A stretch of 10,388 nucleotides of DNA, taken from NCBI GenBank assembly GCA_934446485.1, contig CAKSEM010000037.1, positions 1-10,388 of the forward strand. The letters are read 5' to 3'. Shown here piece by piece: positions 6,559-10,388 of this stretch; the stretch's first letter is position 1, and every line of letters begins with the position of its first letter. The notes below the pieces were generated by a model. That model made no database searches and was not told where the DNA came from. It saw only the letters and a program-made list of their open reading frames with translations. Both the position numbers and the translations under genes were made by a program. Source of the DNA: an uncultured Eubacteriales bacterium. GTDB taxonomy: Bacteria > Bacillota > Clostridia > Oscillospirales > CAG-272.

Positions 6559-9534
6559 TTATCTCCTTGCTCCGAATCCGCCGTGCTCTGCCCACCATCC
6601 GGTCATAAAGAAGCAGTCACGCGACTCGTGCTCGTTCATATCCGTGTAGTAGTAATACTTGCCTACCGGATCAACTCCGAGCTGCGTATACCATACAAGC
6701 CCCTCGTAAGAGGATGTAAACTTGACCCTCGCACGCTTCCACATACCGTGGTTGATGCGGTTGAGCGTCTCATAGCAGTAGCCTATGTTCGCATATGTCG
6801 GGTTCAAGACGTACGTGTTGCCCCTCGCCATCCAGCCGCGCGGCTGAGTATACGTTGCGACGTACGAGCCGTAAACATCGCCGTTCACACGGTAGTAGAG
6901 GTTATCCTCAACCGAGCAGTCTACCATCTCGCCGTAAATACTTCCGCAGATGACATTGCCCTCCCTATTGTGTCCGGTATCCTGCATCTGCGTGAGACCG
7001 TAGCCGATATACGCCATGATGTTATCACGTATCGTAATGTTGATCATCTTGTCGCGGCCGACACCGTTCGCGTCGAGCGGGCCGGGGCCGTTCCATATCT
7101 CGGCGCCGTTTCCGCACGCAACTATGACGTTGCCGATATACTCGACATTCTGTATGAGGTACGGTTTATCCCCGTCCGATCTGCCGTTCTGGCTCGTGAT
7201 CGGACCGTCGCATATATCGTGAATATAGTTATCGTACATATATGAGCCGTCCGTCCTGCCGTAAGCCTCAATGCCGCTTTCAACGGAGGATATGCTGCCG
7301 CCAACGTATCCGACCTCGCAGTTCGTAAACTTAATATTCTTTTCGCCAACTATCGCGCCGTACGTGCTCGAATACATAAACGTAAGGTTATCGACCCATG
7401 TGTTGTTGCCGAAGGTCGCCGCCGCGCCGTTGCGCGACACCTTGATATCCGTAAAGTATTCTCCCGGATTTCCGCCGTCGAAGTAGAGGTAGAGACGTCC
7501 TTCAACGCGGTCGTGGATGAATTCGAGATTCTTCGTGAGTGCCGTTCCGGGGTTCGTCATGTCGGCAACACCCGCATTGTAGTATTCGTAGCCGTTGCAG
7601 ACGTAGCCCTTGTCGTACGACGTCTTGCCTTCACCGAACGGAGACAGCTCCGCCGAAGGTTCGACGGAATCCGAAAGAGAGCGTTCGTTGCCGGGAACGA
7701 TGCGGACGCCGAGACCCTCGCCGCCGTTGAATATGATATTTCCGATGTCGGTGCCGTGCGGATACACACCGCGCCATGCGGGATCGCTGTCAATAAGTTC
7801 GGGATCAAGCTCCCACACGTTCTCCCAATCAGTCGGGAGCCAACGCCCCGCACCTCCTGCGGACGTAAAGTCGAGCGAGCAGGTAAATAGCGGTTTTTCG
7901 CCCTCACCGTATGCGCCGTACGATACGCCGTTCGCACCCGAAAGATTGTATACCTGATAGTTCATGTACCTCTCGGGATACCATACGCTGCCGCGTTCGA
8001 AGAACACGCCGTCGCCGGGCCTTATCCTTGTTATGAGGTCGCCTCCGGGTATCTCACGCCACAGCTTTGAGAGCGAGCGCCACGGGGTCGCCGGCGAGAG
8101 CCCGTCGTTCGAATCGTTGCCGTTTACCGTTGAGAGGTAGTAGCAGGTACCGCCCGCAGACTTTACCTTCTCGGGTGTCAGAGCGGAATCCGCGGACTTT
8201 ATCTCGGAAATACGATCCGAGATGAGCCTCTTGTAGTATTCGTCATCCGACTTAGACAGCTCGCTGTAGTCGAGGCTCGAATTTACATAATAATTCTTCA
8301 GATAATCATCTATCGCCGAGTCGGACGCTGCCGTGTAGGCGTCTGCCGATGCCGCGTCGCGGAAGAAGGCAATATACGCAATTTTGAACCTTCCGTCGCC
8401 GCCGTAATCGCGCGCGCACGGCTCAAACACGAGGTTCTGGATCTGAGTTTCGGGATTAACGTCGCGGTGTGCTGCGGCTGTCGCAGTCAAATCGACCGTC
8501 GCGGTCTTCATTCCGCAGTCGTCGTCTCCCCGGGTCGGAGTTATCTCCTCATATACACTCGTTCCTGTGCTCTCGTATTTTGTACGGTTCACGGTGTATA
8601 CCGCCGACGGGATCCCGCCGCCGATGCCGTCGGATGAGTAGCAGATCTTCACGATCGGATGAGTCGAGATGTCGATACCGAGATAGCTGAGCGACACGCC
8701 GACGGTGTTCGGATACAGGTACGTTCTCCCCGCGGCATAGCGATCCATATAGGACTCGAGAATCGGGTATGTACCGTCCGAATTCAATTCGTGCGCCATT
8801 CCGCCGGAGCACGCAGAGCCGGAATGGTATAGGTACGCTGCGCCGAGAATGATGCTGCCATCCGATGCCTTCGGCATATATCCCTGCCATGCGTTGTCGA
8901 TCGCAAGCTTCAGCTTCATCATCACCTTAGCGGACTCCGCGCGTGTGATGTTGTCCTCGGGATTGAATCTGCCGCGCTCGTCGCCCGCAACGACACCCGT
9001 ATCGCGCAGCACGCTGAGTGAAGGCGCCGCCCATGCAGCGACGTCCTCCTGATCCGCAAACTTGAACACGCCGCCCTCAGTCGTCATGTTGAAGCCCATC
9101 GTCTTAATATAGTTCGATACGGCAACAGCCATCTCCTGACGGGAGATGCTCGCATCGGGACGAAACGTGCCGTCCTCGTAGCCGTGCACGACGCCGAGCG
9201 TTACCGCCCAACCGACGTAACCGGAGTACCACTTTCCGCGCGGCACATCCGGGAACGCATCGTTCTCCTCAAGAGCGGCGCCGGCATGGCGGCCGAGCAG
9301 CGTCACGAACATCGCACGAGACAGGCTCTTCTTCGGCTCAAAGGTCGTCGGAGTCATGCCGTTCATGAGCCCGTTTTCGTATGCGTAAAGCACCGATTCG
9401 TAAAACCAGTCCGTAGATTTCACGTCGGTGTAAGGAAGCGCAGCCGCAGAGACTGCCGCGCCGAACGGCACGATACAGCCGATGAGCACAAGTGCGGCAA
9501 CCGCTGCCGATATGAGCTTACGTCTTATCTTCAT
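6559..9534 (-). CDS. SLH-domain surface protein with right-handed beta-helix domain
   Basis: A 991-aa exported protein. The ATG at 9534 is chosen over one 126 bases upstream because AAAGGA lies six bases before it and a classic signal peptide starts there (KIRRK, hydrophobic core 8-29, AVSA-A cleavage near 30). The longer reading would begin inside the promoter. Three SLH domains lie at about 33-82, 93-142 and 157-207. Residues 225-400 are a beta-rich region that could be a carbohydrate-binding module, and 405-460 look helical. From 465, CYYLSTVNGNDSNDG begins a typical right-handed parallel beta-helix of the pectate-lyase-like kind (NxxF/NxxI rungs such as IKFTNCEVGYVGG and ITIRDNIMAYIG) to about 915. 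The tail (945-980) resembles the end of the next upstream gene. It is probably a wall-bound polysaccharide lyase, hydrolase or binding protein; the catalytic residues and substrate are not evident. Confidence 0.88.
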   Translation of the reverse strand: MKIRRKLISAAVAALVLIGCIVPFGAAVSAAALPYTDVKSTDWFYESVLYAYENGLMNGMTPTTFEPKKSLSRAMFVTLLGRHAGAALEENDAFPDVPRGKWYSGYVGWAVTLGVVHGYEDGTFRPDASISRQEMAVAVSNYIKTMGFNMTTEGGVFKFADQEDVAAWAAPSLSVLRDTGVVAGDERGRFNPEDNITRAESAKVMMKLKLAIDNAWQGYMPKASDGSIILGAAYLYHSGSACSGGMAHELNSDGTYPILESYMDRYAAGRTYLYPNTVGVSLSYLGIDISTHPIVKICYSSDGIGGGIPSAVYTVNRTKYESTGTSVYEEITPTRGDDDCGMKTATVDLTATAAAHRDVNPETQIQNLVFEPCARDYGGDGRFKIAYIAFFRDAASADAYTAASDSAIDDYLKNYYVNSSLDYSELSKSDDEYYKRLISDRISEIKSADSALTPEKVKSAGGTCYYLSTVNGNDSNDGLSPATPWRSLSKLWREIPGGDLITRIRPGDGVFFERGSVWYPERYMNYQVYNLSGANGVSYGAYGEGEKPLFTCSLDFTSAGGAGRWLPTDWENVWELDPELIDSDPAWRGVYPHGTDIGNIIFNGGEGLGVRIVPGNERSLSDSVEPSAELSPFGEGKTSYDKGYVCNGYEYYNAGVADMTNPGTALTKNLEFIHDRVEGRLYLYFDGGNPGEYFTDIKVSRNGAAATFGNNTWVDNLTFMYSSTYGAIVGEKNIKFTNCEVGYVGGSISSVESGIEAYGRTDGSYMYDNYIHDICDGPITSQNGRSDGDKPYLIQNVEYIGNVIVACGNGAEIWNGPGPLDANGVGRDKMINITIRDNIMAYIGYGLTQMQDTGHNREGNVICGSIYGEMVDCSVEDNLYYRVNGDVYGSYVATYTQPRGWMARGNTYVLNPTYANIGYCYETLNRINHGMWKRARVKFTSSYEGLVWYTQLGVDPVGKYYYYTDMNEHESRDCFFMTGWWAEHGGFGARR

Positions 9535-9548
9535 GATATATCCTTTCT

Positions 9549-9621
9549 GCCCGATAGAATCGGGCACACGACGGCGAAGAACACCGTCGTGAGTGTATGT
9601 GGCGGGAGCGCCGCGCCCGCC
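9549..9621 (-). promoter_or_regulatory. Three tandem hairpins in the 5' leader of the SLH operon
   Basis: Going with transcription: 9616-9621 pairs with 9601-9606 (GGCGGG/CCCGCC, 9-base loop). Then 9582-9591 pairs with 9567-9576 (10 bp, including one pair that is G-U in the minus-strand RNA but C-A on the plus strand). Then 9559-9565 pairs with 9549-9555 (GCCCGAT/ATCGGGC, loop of three). The last ends three bases before the SD AAAGGA. No U tract follows, so this is not a terminator; it may affect translation or message stability, or be an undescribed cis-regulatory RNA. Confidence 0.5.
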
Positions 9622-9638
9622 GAGCTTACCTGTAATTA

Positions 9639-9667
9639 ATGATAACATTTTTACGGGCATTCGTCAA
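9639..9667 (-). promoter_or_regulatory. Sigma-70-type promoter of the SLH operon
   Basis: On the minus strand TTGACG (9662-9667) and TATCAT (9639-9644) are 17 bases apart. The start would be near 9632, giving a leader of about 98 nt. The -35 overlaps a short palindrome TCAATTGA (9664-9671). Confidence 0.7.
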
Positions 9668-9731
9668 TTGAATGATCTCCCAATATTTCCGCGTGAAGAT
9701 TGTGCAGTTTGCCGAAACCTATGCAAAGAAG

Positions 9732-9758
9732 ACGGGGCTGCCGGTACGGCAGCCCCGT
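9732..9758 (-). terminator. Terminator-like hairpin after the upstream beta-helix gene
   Basis: A 12-bp perfect stem (ACGGGGCTGCCG at 9732-9743 with 9747-9758) and a three-base loop, 34 bases downstream of the minus-strand stop at 9793. The following CTTCTTTG is a weak U tract. It separates this gene from the SLH operon promoter. Confidence 0.65.
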
Positions 9759-9792
9759 GTGTTCGATATTGTCAGAGAGATTTGGGGAGACT

Positions 9793-10388
9793 TCAGCTCG
9801 GAAGATCTCCGCGCTCAAAGTGATATCCGTTCATCACAAACGCTCCGACCTTCTCTCCCTCAGTCAGGTCGCGGTACACACGGTACGTCCCCGACGGGTC
9901 AATACCGAGCGACGCGAGGTACGCGATATATCTCTCTGTGAACGGGACGTAATATGCGGCGTAGAACGACTTCGACAGGTTCGTAAACGTGATGCCGTCC
10001 GTTCCGCGAAGCATACTCACGATGTCGGGATCGAGCACATACGTATTGTTTCGCATGAACCAGCCTCGGTCGTTTCCGTCGGTCGCAACGTGCGCGCCGA
10101 TGATCGAGCCCTGGCAGTTTATCATGGTATTATCTTCAAAGATGCAGTCCACCATCTCGCCGTAGTACCAGTTGTGGAGCGCGAGCCCCGACGCGTCGTT
10201 TTCGACCGACAGCGGATAGCCGTATCCGAGGTACGCTGCATAGTTGCCGGACACTCTTGCATGGCAGATCTTGTTGATACCCAGCCCGTCCGGACCCTCC
10301 TTGCGGTTCGTGTGGAACAGCTCAACGAGGTTCTGCGCCGCAACGATCACGTTGTTTCTGAGGATGACGTTGTTAAGCTCAACTCCCT
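9793..10388 (-). CDS. C-terminal part of a second beta-helix surface protein (5' end outside window)
   Basis: The minus-strand frame is open from the right edge to TGA at 9793-9795, about 198 residues; the GTG at 10350 is internal, since the frame continues upstream with beta-helix-like sequence (VELNNVILRNNVIVAAQN). The fragment shows right-handed beta-helix rungs and is clearly paralogous to the downstream 991-aa protein. Shared stretches are AY-G-YG, YYGEMVDC--EDN, a VAT...RGW--R-NTYVL-P block, and a tail with LG-DP-G-Y--Y-D. It is therefore probably another exported, SLH-anchored glycan-binding or glycan-degrading protein, although its SLH part is not in view. It has its own terminator, so it is not cotranscribed with the downstream pair unless there is read-through. 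Confidence 0.85.
   Translation of the reverse strand, partial: GVELNNVILRNNVIVAAQNLVELFHTNRKEGPDGLGINKICHARVSGNYAAYLGYGYPLSVENDASGLALHNWYYGEMVDCIFEDNTMINCQGSIIGAHVATDGNDRGWFMRNNTYVLDPDIVSMLRGTDGITFTNLSKSFYAAYYVPFTERYIAYLASLGIDPSGTYRVYRDLTEGEKVGAFVMNGYHFERGDLPS

Noticed and set aside
9535..9660. Upstream ATG giving a 42-residue longer beta-helix protein
   Set aside because: It would start inside the promoter and read through the three-hairpin leader; the ATG at 9534 has an SD and a clean signal peptide.
9672..9941. Plus-strand 89-codon open frame beginning with a fairly protein-like stretch
   Set aside because: It has no SD, runs through the terminator hairpin at 9732-9758 and then antisense into the beta-helix gene, where composition becomes Arg/Ser-rich.

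Overview
The window looks like a chromosomal segment of a Gram-positive, probably gut-associated clostridial bacterium (Oscillospirales-like). This is an inference from three things: surface proteins with S-layer homology (SLH) domains, a clostridial-style FeoB (GNPNVGKST and QHTGNWPGKTV motifs), and GC-rich genes separated by AT-rich promoters with good Shine-Dalgarno (SD) sites. No mobile element, CRISPR array or phage gene is seen.

Layout. Bases 3-305 (+) are the 3' end of a gene that may be an Lhr-like helicase. Bases 306-536 are non-coding but rich in inverted repeats and end in a terminator-like hairpin. A tRNA-Arg(ACG) with its own promoter and terminator lies on the minus strand (599-671). 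Next comes an iron-uptake module: feoA and feoB on the minus strand, with a divergent DtxR/MntR-family metalloregulator on the plus strand (3299-3805). The shared 111-bp intergenic region carries a 17-bp imperfect palindrome inside the predicted feo promoter, a natural candidate operator. A bidirectional terminator (3813-3848) separates this module from the surface-protein region.

The rest is a minus-strand surface-protein region. A promoter at 9639-9667 and a 5' leader with three consecutive hairpins precede a two-gene operon. The first gene encodes a 991-aa SLH protein with a right-handed beta-helix domain. The second, 12 bp downstream, encodes an 893-aa SLH protein with a propeller-like C-terminal half. 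Upstream of this operon, running off the right edge, is the C-terminal part of a paralogue of the beta-helix protein. These proteins are probably exported, held on the cell wall by SLH domains, and act on or bind extracellular glycans; substrates cannot be read from the sequence.

The most unusual points are a cysteine-rich segment in FeoB where the helical GDI domain normally sits, an SD of feoB buried in a 12-bp hairpin, the candidate feo operator, the three-hairpin leader of the SLH operon, and the unexplained structured region at 332-536.
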